DNA of 64,000 nucleotides from Isoetes taiwanensis (Eukaryota; Streptophyta; Lycopodiopsida; Isoetales; Isoetaceae). Made by a program: the position numbers and the translations under genes. This document shows positions 23,230 to 35,489 of this stretch, in pieces; position 1 is the stretch's first letter, and every line of letters begins with the position of its first letter. The notes under the pieces are model-generated. The model was not told where the DNA came from and searched no databases. It saw only the letters and a program-made list of their open reading frames with translations. Location: positions 62,001-126,000 of the forward strand of contig JAJEKV010000336.1 of the NCBI GenBank assembly GCA_021234155.1. Reading direction: 5' to 3'.

Positions 23230-23243
23230 CTATGCGCGCATAG
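23230..23243. repeat. CTATGCGCGCATAG palindrome in the 3' flank of the methyltransferase gene
   Basis: One exact copy, extended to GTCTATGCGCGCATAGAC, lies 75 bases after the stop codon. It is the rightmost copy seen in the window. Confidence 0.9.
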
Positions 23244-24274
23244 ACATTCTTCCTTCCCTTTGTATTTTTGTGTCGTATGAAAGTGCATCTTCTTAGTGTG
23301 TCTTAACACAAAATCTGTCGCTCGCTTTTAGAATGCAACTTTATTTTTTGGTATTTGTTTTTTTTTAAATGGTCAAAACTGTCGAATTTACGTTTTTTTG
23401 AAAAAGAAATATGCAATTGCACCACAGGTCATTAGTGCGTTTGCACCGTCACCTTGTTACCAAAAAACCTATTTGGAGTAATCTGAGAGTGTACTTTTTT
23501 CCAAGTTAAAGAATTCATGCATATTAAGGAACCCAATATGCTGGTTGATAACTCTGGAGCTAGCATAAAGCTTTGCTCTATATGAGAGCAACTTGACAAA
23601 AGCTGCATCACTCTACAGTAACGTGCAACATGAAAACAATTAGCTAATAGTCTCATTAAGATGAAAACAATTAACTGATCGTCTCCTAAGCGAACTGGTT
23701 GGTTCAAAGCTTCATTAGATGAAGCAATCCCTTAGCCTGTAGCAGGGTACCTAAAGTTTTTGTCTTCAGTCTTTTATTAATTTCAGGAGGCGTAATCAAT
23801 GTATGAAAGTAAATCCTAACCCTAATCTATAACATGGCCTATGTGCCACCTATGTTTGACACGACCATCTATGCTGCATAACCTCATAGCTATAAGGTAT
23901 CTTATGTTACTTTTTCATTTACTTCAATCTATCTGCGCCGCCTTCTCACTCACATTTACACAAACAATTTCACACCTGCCCTACTGGTATTCCAATTTTG
24001 CATTTACATAATTCTACTTTCAAAGGTCCAGAATACTAAGTTGATATAAACATTTTGGATTTTCTCACTAATCTTTTTACTTTGCATTTTTCTTTTTACT
24101 TATCACTTTTCTTTGATTAGAAAAGAAAAACCCTTGCTTTAGGTATGTAGAACGTTTTTCAATAGTTTTTGGATAGAAAAGTTGCATATAAGTTACAAGT
24201 TTATAGTTACAAGTCATTATAAGTCGTATAATAGACATTTGAGCAGACGCGCCACATCCTATATTATAATGTTA
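23244..24274. other. Non-coding, no feature recognised
   Basis: A/T-rich DNA without a recognisable gene. The right boundary of the transposase/methyltransferase module should lie here or near 23,250, but I could not identify a terminal repeat or target duplication. Confidence 0.4.
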
Positions 24275-24757
24275 CTAGTAATAACGCCCAGCGTTGCTGG
24301 GCATACGTTGGTAGCATGTAATAGTTTTGGCCGCAATGAGAAAAGCGGGGCAATAATCTAACATTTTTTTATTTTTATTATAACAAAAAACTTTTCTAAT
24401 ATTTAACGTCTAAAGAAACTTACTTAGTTCATGTAAGATCTCAGAGAGCATTGCGTAGAAAAGGATGGTGCTTCTTCATAGCAATTCTGATCTCTTCCGT
24501 TTTTTCTGAAGGTTTTGTTTGTTGATGAATTTAACCTCTATTATGTTCCCAAGTTCCTGTTGGTTGGCTATAGTGATGGCATCTATGTTCGCGTATGTAT
24601 GGTGTTGTCCACCTAACCTCTTAAGGACCTTCTTGTTGTTTTTTAGCATGTTACTCCTTGGTATGAAGATGGCCTTGTCATACAACAGGTGTACATCTGT
24701 CTCCATTATTTCCTTGTCGAAGATGAAGTCCAAATAATGGCGTGTCTTAATGCCCAA
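24275..24757 (-). mobile_element. Helitron 3' end with helicase fragment
   Basis: On the minus strand the element ends with the hairpin GCCCAGC-AAC-GCTGGGC (24,286-24,302) followed about 8 bases later by CTAG and then T: the classic plant Helitron 3' terminus. Upstream on the same strand, 24,757-24,476 encodes a 93-residue piece with TDVHLLYDKAIFIPRSNM and KKVLKRLGGQHHTY, matching the region of Helitron PIF1-type helicases that follows the nuclease-helicase core (usually ...RAIL-TPRN...N). The frame then ends early, so the copy is decayed. Confidence 0.78.
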
Positions 24758-24759
24758 TC

Positions 24760-27700
24760 AAAGAGAAGGGGAGCTAAGGTGCAAACTAATTTTTTAATTG
24801 AATTCCATATGCTAAATGGAATCAAACTTGGACATTATGATCATTTAATATTTAAATAACAATGAACATCTATGTGTGTTTATTTCCTAAATACCTTTGT
24901 ATAAACATCATGTTCCTATTTTTGAATGTTGAGCCATAAACTTCTTTACCTATAATACTTTGAATTCTTTAAATATAATATGCTCAAGGATTTATATAAA
25001 GAAACTATATGTTGATCTGTTGCTTGTAGAAGAGGGGCGTTTTTGTGGGAAGTAAATAACAATGTGGATTAATTATAAGGGTTTTGCACTTAAAATATAT
25101 ATGCAGGAAAAACAACCCCCAACAAAAAAGTCTATCTTTTCTGAGCCCTTTTTGTTCACAAATATGAAAGTCATGTTAATTCCCTAAGAACCGTTTGTAG
25201 ATTCTTTTATTTGACGATTTATTTTGATTTTAGAAGTCCAAATGGACGTAGATAAGCAGCACCACTTTTGTATACTTATTTGCATTAACACACACCAATA
25301 TTAGACTATATTAGACTGATACCGAATTCAATTAAGAAGCAATACATAAAGTTGAAATTCCATATTGTCGTTATCTAAAATGTTTTAAAATCATAATGCA
25401 ATAATTCCTTTGCCAAGTTTTGGAAAAAAAGTAGGATGTGTAGAGTGAGAGAACAGACCCATGACCTCACTTTTCTAGCCCAATGTTTGTTTAAGATAAG
25501 TCTAGAAGGAGTATCGTAAGAGTTCTCTACCTAAGGGAACAATTTTCCATATGTATTATTATGTACACCTTCAATAGTTCCTCTCTTCAAACCTACAATG
25601 CTAAGCCCATATGTAATCAATGTCCCGGTAACTGCATATACAATGGCTCAACCATTGCCTAAGCTTTTATCTTTATCATGGGTGAACATTCCTCTTATAC
25701 AACCTATAGACCAAAGAAAAAGACACGAGAAAGCAATTAGGAGTCGCACGAACCGCTTTGCCAATGTCTTTGGCTCCACGATGTCTTCCACCTTCATTTA
25801 TGTCATGTCAAACATTTCTTGTAAAACAGCCTAACAAACAGGGTTAGCGAAAGTCGAGACATTTGATGCATCGTTACTATTATTATTAGTGTTCCCAATC
25901 AGGTACGTAATGCTCATGAATCCAGTTCATATTCTAACCTATTGCAAGTGTTGACAAAACCCTCGCTCTTGCCCATGATTGATAACTTCATCCGCTTGTA
26001 CCATCAAAACAGATGTTAAAAATATCAAGTATTAATTACGGTTCCTTTGATAAATAGGAAATGTAACTTTCATTGGTTTACTTCACCGCAGTTCATGCCA
26101 TTGATATAACGAGGCATGAATGTATTTGCTCCATATCAAAAATTTCTGCGGATGTACATACATGTAGAGCACTTGTATATGTGACCTGATTTGGCATCTC
26201 AAGTGCTTCCATATTTCATATCTAAGCGTAAGAATGGCGCCGCCAATAAATATGTCAAGGAAGCAAAGTGCTTCGCATTTCATATCTGGCGTATAAGAAT
26301 GGGCACCGCCAATAAATATGTCGAAGCATATTAGACCTGAATAGCACCCGGTATGAATGTGGTTTTCCCATTCGGGCTTCTTCAAAGACCGCAGCGCTTA
26401 CCACATTGACATACACGACACTATCTAGCTTGGATCTCTTGGACTGCATGATCTTAAGACTTGGCAAGCATAATTCATGTCTTCAAACTTGGTATTCATG
26501 TCCAAGAGCTTCAAGCACTAAGATATCTGTTTTGATGTCAATTCTAGAATCAACATTTATAGACTTTTCCCACCCTAATGATTTGTATAAGCGATTTTGC
26601 GGATAGAACATTTACATAAGTAACAATCTACGGCTTGAACTCATCTTGCTTCATCTATTAAAAAATCTTGCTTGCTACCTTTCCATCTCCATGATTATAA
26701 CCTGCAACCATTGTCGTCACATCCATTCGGACATCATGTCAAATAACTAACTTGCATCAATTTACGCTTCCACACTTTAAATTCATGTTGAGCGAGCATT
26801 TTTTACAACAATCTTTGGTTTCTCTTGTTTGAAAATGCCTCTTGAATTGCCTTGCATTCTGAGAATGCAATTGAGATCGCTTTGCATACTGTTTTTTCTT
26901 ACAAAACACTTAAAAGTATTTAGAATGCAGCCACCTTTGTTGTTTTCCTTGGCATGCCCAACATGGTCATTTTGTATAAAACATGATCCTGCTATTATTT
27001 GTGTTTGCTGTAGAAGACATTCAATTGCGCATCTGACATCATGGATGGAACAGAGGTGTCTGTAGCTTCCAAGGCCGCCCTAAAATCCTCTATTTGCAAA
27101 AAGAAACGGTTAGCCGATTATGTCATCCAATCCTCCACAGGCTGCTATGACATGCAAAACGAATTTAAGGGCCATGCAGTATGTAAACTTGCTCATAAAA
27201 TTACCATATTCTTCCATTTCGTGCCAAGGCTCCAACTGCAGAAAAATGATCTGAATTCATTATTGCTGCTGCATTACCTACGGTAATTCTAAGAGTTGCA
27301 AATATATATAGGGAAGCTATTATAAGAATCGAATATCTTAGTTGCAGAAAATGTGTGAGCATCCATACCTTTGTTTGTTTCGTCTCACCAACTGAAGAAC
27401 ACAGGCAAATGATGTCGAGATGCTACTGTTTGGCTTTATGATGATTTTCAGCTCCTTTCTTCATATTTGAGCAGAACAACCAGATGTAGTCTGAACTGAA
27501 GGTTTCTTTCTTTCTTATATCTAAGCCTTAAAACCAGCTGCAAACATAGCAATCCATCTGCAAACCAGCTTCAACATAGGTCTAGAACCGAATAAGCAGT
27601 TTCCAGGAGCCATCAATCCATCGGAGCTCATCGATTCAATATCATGTGAGCAAAGTCGAAACCGGAACTCCAAAGATTTGTGTAGCATGCGCACTTCATC

Positions 27701-27970
27701 ACCTCGGTTTGTCTCTTCCGATGCGGGAACAACGGCACCTCATCGTAAAACAACGATACATGATATTTTATGAAGGAAAAGCAAGCAGACAAACTTGCTT
27801 CTGAAGAGCTAGAGCCGCACTCGCGAACCCTAGGGAAAAAAATCCCAAACTCTGTTGCTAGCAGCTCGAAGGTGCGATGGCCGCCGTCGCTAACCCTAGA
27901 AAAAAAAACCCAAGTTATCTTAAGAATATGACGTGGCATAATCTCCTCCATTGGCTTCATCAAATCTGGA
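24760..27970. other. Non-coding, decayed repeats
   Basis: No gene recognised. A ~65-base imperfect duplication lies at about 26,215-26,345 (phrase CCGCCAATAAATATGTC twice). Short open frames have no recognisable motif. Parts near 24,760-25,900 may be further remains of the Helitron that ends at 24,275. Confidence 0.35.
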
Positions 27971-27972
27971 GC

Positions 27973-28063
27973 GTCCAAATTAGGGCTGGGTCCAACACTT
28001 ACACAATAACATTATAATATAAGATGCTGTAATTCCTCGATTTGGATCCAGCCCTAATCTGGA
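27973..28063. repeat. Fold-back structure
   Basis: TCCAAATTAGGGCTGGGTCCA at the left is an imperfect inverted copy of TGGATCCAGCCCTAATCTGGA at the right, with about 48 bases between them. Transcribed, this would form a stem of about 20 base pairs. Confidence 0.65.
27988..28026 (+). repeat. 39-bp direct repeat, copy 1
   Basis: An identical 39-base sequence, starting GGGTCCAACACTTACACAA, is found at 32,580-32,618 in the same orientation. Part of it (TAACATTATAATATA) also follows the Helitron end at 24,274 on the minus strand. Confidence 0.85.
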
Positions 28064-29100
28064 TGGATACGATTGTGCTTTGCTCGGACGGTCCGGAACT
28101 TGCCTTAGGGAAACGTGGCCCAAAAAAAATACAAGAACAAAAGAAAAAAGTTTCGTTAGGGTTTAGGTCGGAGCTATACAACGGCGATGGCGGCAAAGAT
28201 AACAACTTTAAGTAGAAGGAAACATGTGTGGGGACAGAATCGAAGGTGGATCTATGGGGGGCACCTCTGGTAGATGCAACAGAAGGACCTCAACTCGAGG
28301 CATTGAAGGCCCGTCAAGTATAGTAATAACCATGGCTTTTCTCACAGCCATCTAACTTGCCCATTTCCAAAACATCACAGATATGCATGGTATGGTATGG
28401 TTGGGGATAGCTAGTGAATGACCCCGATCAAAAGCTCAAGGGAGCTGTGCAATTCGCCCAAGTTTCCCTTGCTGATCGAGACGAGCAGCTGGATGTAGCA
28501 ACCGCCGATTACCCAGGTTAGTTTGGGACCGCAAGCATCCGTTGCAATTCTCGCGCAAACTCTGCAGTAAGTTATAACAAAACCAGATTTCGATTATACC
28601 GTTGGAGTTACCTTGCTTAGATGGTCTAGATGACTTTTAAAAGACTGGACTTCTCCAAATCGGCCTCCTAGAGTCTGAAGAACAAGTCCCGGATCATTTG
28701 GAGCTAATTTCGAAAAGCTTCCAATTGTTATCCATGAACGCCATCTCCCGCAACTACTATTTAACTAATTTCAGACCATTCTTATAGTCTTAGGACAGTC
28801 CATTAGCTTCGGAATATCATCATAGAGATATAGAAAATGTATAATGCAAGAAAGCCCTCAAAGCCCGACATGGCTGGGATCATCGTAAAGCAGCTTTACA
28901 TTTGATCATGTTGCCTGTAGAACTATTCAACAGGAAATACCATGCTTGATCCCAATTTGTTGTTTGCCTCTTCAACCAGTTGAAAGAAGATGCAAGGAAA
29001 GTGGTCTATTTGGAAGACCCACTTGAGGGGAAGTTGGATGTCTTCAGGACGTTCTTCATTATTGGCCGATGGTAAGAATTTCCTTTATTCCCATACATTC
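28064..29100. other. No gene recognised
   Basis: A plus-strand stretch near 28,975-29,070 reads QLKEDARKVVYLEDP and FRTFFIIGRW, which looks protein-like but belongs to no family I can name, and no start or splice context is clear. Otherwise nothing is visible. Confidence 0.3.
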
Positions 29101-29104
29101 TCAG

Positions 29105-29420
29105 ACCATTAATCACCGGGCATAAGTTGGAAGTATGCAAATCTTTTGACCGCAATGGGAAATGCGTGCAATAATAATCTAATTTTTGTAACCTATTATT
29201 ATGATAAAAATATCTAAAGATTTAACAACATCTAAAAGCTTCTTCATGTTAGATAGTTCTGCATTGGTATCGTTGATGCATCATTAGGGCTTCATCCCAT
29301 ATAATCATGCTAGTCTATATTGTTAACTTTGCCAACTCCTGACCGCTTTGGAATATTGCATGTTGATGTCTCATCTATGTTTATCGGTATCTTGAACCTT
29401 GAATGCGTAGGGTGGTCCGC
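29105..29420 (-). mobile_element. Second Helitron remnant with PIF1-type helicase motif
   Basis: Bases 29,110-29,240 resemble 24,300-24,420 next to the other Helitron terminus (shared GGGCATA, CCGCAATG and CAATAATCTAA phrases), so this is a second copy in the same orientation. Further upstream on the minus strand it reads PINIDETSTCNI and then SMIIWDEALMMHQR (about 29,265-29,315), the Walker B region of Helitron PIF1 helicases. The terminal hairpin and CTAG are no longer intact here. Confidence 0.72.
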
Positions 29421-32400
29421 CCTGCCCCGGGTTGAGTGTTGATCGGCCCCGGCAAGGTTTTTATAGGAGTGTGATATTTTGCTTCTGCATCGCTTGAGCA
29501 GCCCTCGAGCTAGAAGTGTGAGGGAGTGTTATTTTGTTTTTGCAATGTTCGTATATGAGGGTCAAGTTGACTTCATTGCATTGTCAATGTAAATGTGTGC
29601 CCGACATTGTCGGGCGGTAAACGGTGCCACGCTAATGTAGGAGCTTGTTTGTAATTTTGGCGCTAATTTAGAAACTTGTGTCCGCTTGTGCGACATGTTG
29701 ATGTTTGCAGAAATGGACATGGTTTGATTTACTAATTATTTTGTTGTTGAAACTATATGCTAACAATACCATCAATGTTAAATTGTCCAAGCACGGGAAC
29801 ACAAAGTTGGAAACCCTGTTAATGATAAACCCATCAAGGTTTCATATAACACTTATTATTGGCCATAATAACTTTGTTTGACAACTTTGTTTATAGGAGA
29901 GGCTTATGCATTGCTCTCTTTTAAATCATTAGCTAAGAAATATCTATTTACCAATACTAACTTATAATTTTGATTGTACATTAGCTAAGATATATTATTC
30001 TCAAGAAATTATATTATGCATCTATTTAGTCAAGATGTGTGCATTATCCTTAGTGCATTGTGTAACATTGATGATACATGTAATATAGATCAAGACATCA
30101 AGAATAGAAATGTAACATTGATCATGATGATCGCGATCATTTTCCCGAACTCAGTATTTCCCGTGGTAGTTGCAATTGCCGGATGTCGCGAAAGTGATGT
30201 ATAATATCGAGGCATTATAGATCAAAGTTTAATGGCTTATACATGGTACCCAAATCCAAAATCTTGTGTTCGTTGAAGCGGTAATTTCCATCGGTAACCG
30301 GCCGCTTCACATGGAGTTTTAAGGACATCCTTCCCCCGCCTTCATAAAAGCATTTAATTGGCCTTGTAACCCCGCTTTTAAAAGGCCGACTTATTCCTCA
30401 AAGGCATGGTTGTCCTTGTTGACTCCAAAACCCCGAAATGAATGTTCCACTTGAGGATTTCCATAACTAAGGTAGCTTAATGCATCCATGTTTTATGTGA
30501 ACATATTTTTTGCAAACTGCTATACTTGCAAAAGAAAGGAAAAGATGGTTAGCAACATGATAAATATGATCGAAAGCACATACGTGATTAAAGAAACAGA
30601 ACCTGGTTTGGCTTGAATAGTTATTTTGGGAAACTCCAAAGATAACATATTTTTCAAGGTGGAATTTGAGATTGTGAGCCTTAGCTCTTAAAAAGAGAAA
30701 GTCGCCGCTATCCTTGCCTAGCCGATCCAATCGCTTTTTTATGATTAAGAGCACCATAAAGAAAAAGAGCTAGAAAGAGAATCGAAAAAAGTGTAGTTCA
30801 GAAATCCATGGCGAGCTCGTTGCCGGAAAACGCCTTAGAAGTCGCTGAAGAAAATGCTATGGAAGTGCCACTGGTTTTGACATGCACCGCAGGCCGAAGC
30901 TCTTTGTGCTAGGGTTTAAAGTCAAAAGTCGATGCTTTTTCTTCGATTAAAATTGCCCGATCGATGCCCTTCTTCTTGTAACTTCGGCTTCACCGCCAAT
31001 GTAAATCCATAATGTGTTCATCCCCACCGATGCGACTATTTGTGAGGGAAGGCCCTTAGATCCTCCAGACTAAGAAGCATTTCCTTGGGATCGGTGGAAA
31101 AAAAGAGAAATATGTATAAATAGGTCCTCTACTTCAAATTAGAGCGCATAATTCCGTGATATATGGAAAGCTCCACGCATCTTTGAAACGTGGAAGGGGG
31201 TGGTTTCAACACACCCGCTACAAATATATCTCAAGATAAGCCATCTCCTTTGGGATCGAAGATATAGACTATCCTCCCACCGCCGCAGAGTCAATAATGT
31301 TTTCTTTTCCCCAAGGAAAGTACACACCGAAATATAGACCGCCACATTTGAGCTCACCAACATTGAAATAAGTGCCTAATAATGCACTTTCTCACCGATC
31401 CTTATAAGCTCATTTGCTTCTCTTTAAATCCATGGGCACATCATGCAAATGCTAAAATCATATCACGGCTATAATTGATCTCAGATCCGCTATGTATTCA
31501 TCTAGCAACTCAATAAGATTCTCGCAATCAAGTAGCACGCTTTTGAAAACCCAACCATCCGAAAACAAAGTTTTCAGATCGACAATTGTTCTATTCTCAT
31601 CAATATAAATCCCGCCCTCTAAAACGAATATAATTATACCCGCAGAGGGCCCAACAACTTTGCCATATTGTCATCATAGGTGGGGATAAACACACCACTC
31701 GCCAAGAAAACTATGTGTAATCCATCCTACCATTTTGCAGGAATGATTCCGAAAAGGACCTCGATAACCCTAATAAGAAGCAATATCTTGCAAACCCAGA
31801 AAAGAAGAAATATGCATAAATAGGACGCCTATTTCTAATCGTGAGTAGGCATTTCCCAGATATAATAAAACTTCACGATTTATGGATTCCCTTACAGATC
31901 GATCAACCTGGCCCGTGGTAAATCCATAAGCTTTCAACTTCAATCGAATTGTACATTGTGGTCGGGCATAGCGTAAGACTCATCTAACCGGGTCGAAGGA
32001 GGTCCGTGGCCATGGTTGGTTTTCAAATTAGAACAATGCAAGACCCATAAACCGCGAAGAAATCATTGCAATCGATGTGGTTCAAAGATCGTAACAATGC
32101 CGAACAAAACCAACAAAGCCGAGACTCGCAAATCAAAGAAGAAAAGAAAACATACCAAAAGAATAAAATCAGGATCAAAGGCGAGGAACCTTAGGGAAGT
32201 CCACCTTCTGACGTGGCCAAAGGCTCTACGAATCTTAGCCGCCATAAGAAGGGCATGGGAAGCTCGAAAATGTGACTAACAGGTAGAAAAATTAAAACCC
32301 TAATTTGTGCTCTGCTTTGCCGTAATGAAGAAAGCGATTCCTCTTCTTGCCTCTTCCTCTTTATGTTCCGCCTTTAGGGCCTATTCGAAGTTGTTTCGCT

Positions 32401-32579
32401 TCCATGTTTTCGCTTCCAGCCATGCTTAGCTTCGTGAAAGACTCAAAAAATCGGGCCGAAGCTCGCAGACCGGCCCAAAGCTCTACACCATTGAAACAAA
32501 AAAAAAAAAAAAAAAGGATGAGAAGAGAAGAAATCTTGGGTCAGGTAATGTCGATGGATCTCGGTACCGGCCCAAATTT
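29421..32579. other. Non-coding, no feature recognised
   Basis: No convincing gene. A plus-strand Lys/Arg-rich frame at 32,016-32,279 and a poly(A) run near 32,497 are compositional. The left part may include more Helitron-derived DNA. Confidence 0.35.
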
Positions 32580-32618
32580 GGGTCCAACACTTACACAATA
32601 ACATTATAATATAAGATG
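32580..32618 (+). repeat. 39-bp direct repeat, copy 2
   Basis: Identical to 27,988-28,026. The two copies bracket 4.5 kb that includes the second Helitron remnant. Confidence 0.85.
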
Positions 32619-35306
32619 TAATATTTTTTCCATGTGTATAAGTTAGCTAAGCAGAAGTCTTTAAGAGGCAAAACAATGAAACGCCACACAGAATGGTACA
32701 AATCACCAGTAAGACCTTTCAGTTATTTTTCAAGCCTATACATATTCAAATGTGCTGAGATGGCATGTAAACATCCTGAACATCCTGAACATGCAACTTT
32801 TACTTCATAGGATACCATCCATCTTGAACATGCAACTCATTACTTTTGCTTCATAGGATCTTGAGACTTTATATTTGTCTCTTTGCTTGAGCTTTTATGC
32901 ATTCTGCTGAGAATTTATTGTGTTTATTCACATATGCTTCCAGGTCGTAGGAATAAGGAGTATTTGTCTTGAGGAGTCAGGTTTAACTTCTCAATCCCAT
33001 TCAAGATGGGGCTACAAGTTCATATGAGCCCTCTAGGGATTGATTTATGTCAATGATGCATTTGATAAAATCAAATGCTCAATGCTAGATTTGACAAATT
33101 TGAAGGTATAAAACCCATGTTGAACCAGAAGTTCAATTTTCTTATATAGGTGGTTTCAAACATGGTTTAAATTATGTTATTAACAGGTTCAAGATGTCCA
33201 CGTTATTAGGATCATGGCATTTTCAAGGAAGGAAGGAAGGAAGGAAGGAAGGAAGGAAGTATCATGGCACCAACTTTAGGCGCAACATCAATGGACAAGG
33301 TATCTAGGCATTATTTTCTAGCATAATAATTTGTGTTCTCAGATTCAATTGCATGAATATGCGGTGATCTTCGCTTTAAAAAATAATCACTATCATCTTT
33401 AATTCTATTCATATATGCAAATTTTACTTAGCATGTAATCAAGGATAAATTATTTTTATGATTTGATCATTTATTAATTGTTTCTACAAGTTGACCCGCC
33501 AGCTCATTGGCAAAATGACATTTGAAAAAATCTTCTTACAATAGCTGTGCAGATGATTCCATGAGGCTCAATGTTGAAAATGCAAGTTTTAGCTCAATGA
33601 AACTCCATAACTTAATCTGTAAATAGCTGATATGTGGATCCATGTTGCAAAGTCAAGGAATATCAGAGTTTCTTTGACCAATTTAGTTTTTCCTCGGGCC
33701 AATTCTTGCAAAGAAGTTATTCCTCATCTTCATTGTCGTTCCTTACATTTAGCCAATACCTCAGCGACTTTACAATGGAGGCAAGCATTCAGCCAATACC
33801 TCAGCGAAGCATGCAAACACGAAATTTACAATGGAGGCAAGCATGCAAACACAAAATTTAATGGTGCATAAGGTGCCCTTTGAATGCAATGCAATATTCA
33901 CAAGGGCAATTGTTTGGCAATATTCACACGACAATTGTTTTGGTAACTGTTTTGTTAGTGTGACTCCCCTTTACTCAAACTATATAACAAGCATCTTTTG
34001 CATGATTTATCTATTCATTTTTGTTATCAAAGCCTTGGAATCGTCTTCAAACATGTTATACCAACAGGAAATCCTTCAAGCGATATGATGCGCTTTTAGG
34101 CCACAAACGGAATTGCTACATTTATTCCTTTGGCCAAATTTATGTATTTCTATTTGTATTAGACAATGCACCTTATTTCCAGATGCATTTTGAAGTTACA
34201 AATGCAGAAAACACCAGGATACTCATTATAATGCTCAGTCGCAACATCGCAGTTATTTTGCTAACATTTCCTATATGTTTTGATTGTCCCATAAGACCTT
34301 TCTTTGTCCTATAAGACCTTTCTTTGTCCTATAATAGTGCCAAACAAAAATACTGTGCCAATGTTTGAGTGTTGCGATATGAACAGTGTTTTTGTATTTC
34401 ATGCAACCATGAAATAGAAACCTATAATAGAGTGGCAGTATTTAACAGTGGTAAAAGCCAAAATGTGCGCACATACTTTACTATAGACACATATGTATAA
34501 AGAAAGAAAGAAAGAAAGAAAAAGATAGATAGATAGATAAACGCATAAGAAACACTTATATTTCGAAAGAGACACTTATATTTCAAAAGTTCTATCTCAA
34601 TAAAACATTTATAACAAATATAAAGACATTTTTGGAAAATCATAAATAAGCCATGGATACGATTGGTATTGGTCTTACATGCGTTACAAATAATTCATTA
34701 GCTGCTTCTTGGTAGAGGTGAAGGCCAACCAAGTTCAGCATAGCAAGGTTACTTTCACACCCTTCTATGCATATCTAACTCATCATCTTGAAGATTGACT
34801 CCACACCAACTCCACATTTCATAATCAAAGATATACCCATAAAAAAGCTTTAACAAGCCCACTCACACTCTTGCTCATAATTCATGCTTACCTTCTTAAT
34901 GATGTGGCCTTGGTTTATTAAATAACATTATTGTGTTTGTGTGTATTTATGCGTACATGTGTCTGTCGTGAATCAAAATCTTGGCAAGGGTTCAAATAAC
35001 ATTGGCTAGGATATTAGGGGCAGGTTCATGTTGCTGCTAGGTTAGACAACAACATGACTTTGCCATGACAAGGGGGGATAGGGATATGCTCTGCAACAAT
35101 GACAACAACAACAATAGTATATCTCTCTATCTTGATCTTCTAAGTGCAAAGAGGGTAATCTTCTAAGTGCAAAGAGGGTACTTTACTTCAACATGAAGGA
35201 ATATTATCGTTATTATTTTGTCAAAGATTAAGACTGGAGCAAAAGGAAAGAGCGTTTTTTAAAACTATTCCAGAATTACAAGAATTATCTCTTAAACATC
35301 ATTCAC
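32619..35306. other. Non-coding, no gene recognised
   Basis: Apart from two microsatellites, I see only short A/T-rich open frames without motifs. Confidence 0.35.
33222..33260. repeat. (GGAA)n microsatellite
   Basis: About nine perfect GGAA units. A second simple repeat, AAAG units followed by ATAG units, lies at about 34,500-34,540. Confidence 0.9.
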
Positions 35307-35489
35307 AAGTTCTTACTACCAAGCAACGCTGGGCACCGTTACTAGTAAGCAAAGAATTTTTTTGAAACATTATATTTTGGAAGGTGTAATTTCGGCAAGT
35401 TCTTACTACCCAGCAACGCTGGGCACCGTTACTAGTAAGCAAAGAATTTTTTTGAAACATTATATTTTGGAAGGTGTAATTCCGGCAAG
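35307..35489 (+). mobile_element. Duplicated Helitron 3' terminus (90-bp tandem)
   Basis: Two tandem units with a period of 90 bases. Each holds a hairpin (CCCAGCAACGCTGGG, exact at 35,409-35,423; one arm base mutated in the first copy) followed by ACCGTTACTAG and T; the CTAGs are at 35,342-35,345 and 35,432-35,435. These are plus-strand Helitron 3' ends closely related to the minus-strand one at 24,275. The duplication includes about 50 bases beyond the CTAG, so it is a tandem duplication after insertion, or a relic of end bypass. Confidence 0.78.

Noticed and set aside
9620-23243. Attempt to define terminal inverted repeats of the whole transposase/methyltransferase module
   Set aside because: I compared the flanks at 8.7-9.6 kb and 23.2-24.2 kb and found no convincing inverted ends or target duplication, so the module boundaries are left open.
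32016-32279. Lys/Arg-rich 87-codon frame as a ribosomal-protein-like gene
   Set aside because: Basic composition only; no ribosomal-protein motif is recognisable and upstream sequence shows no gene structure.
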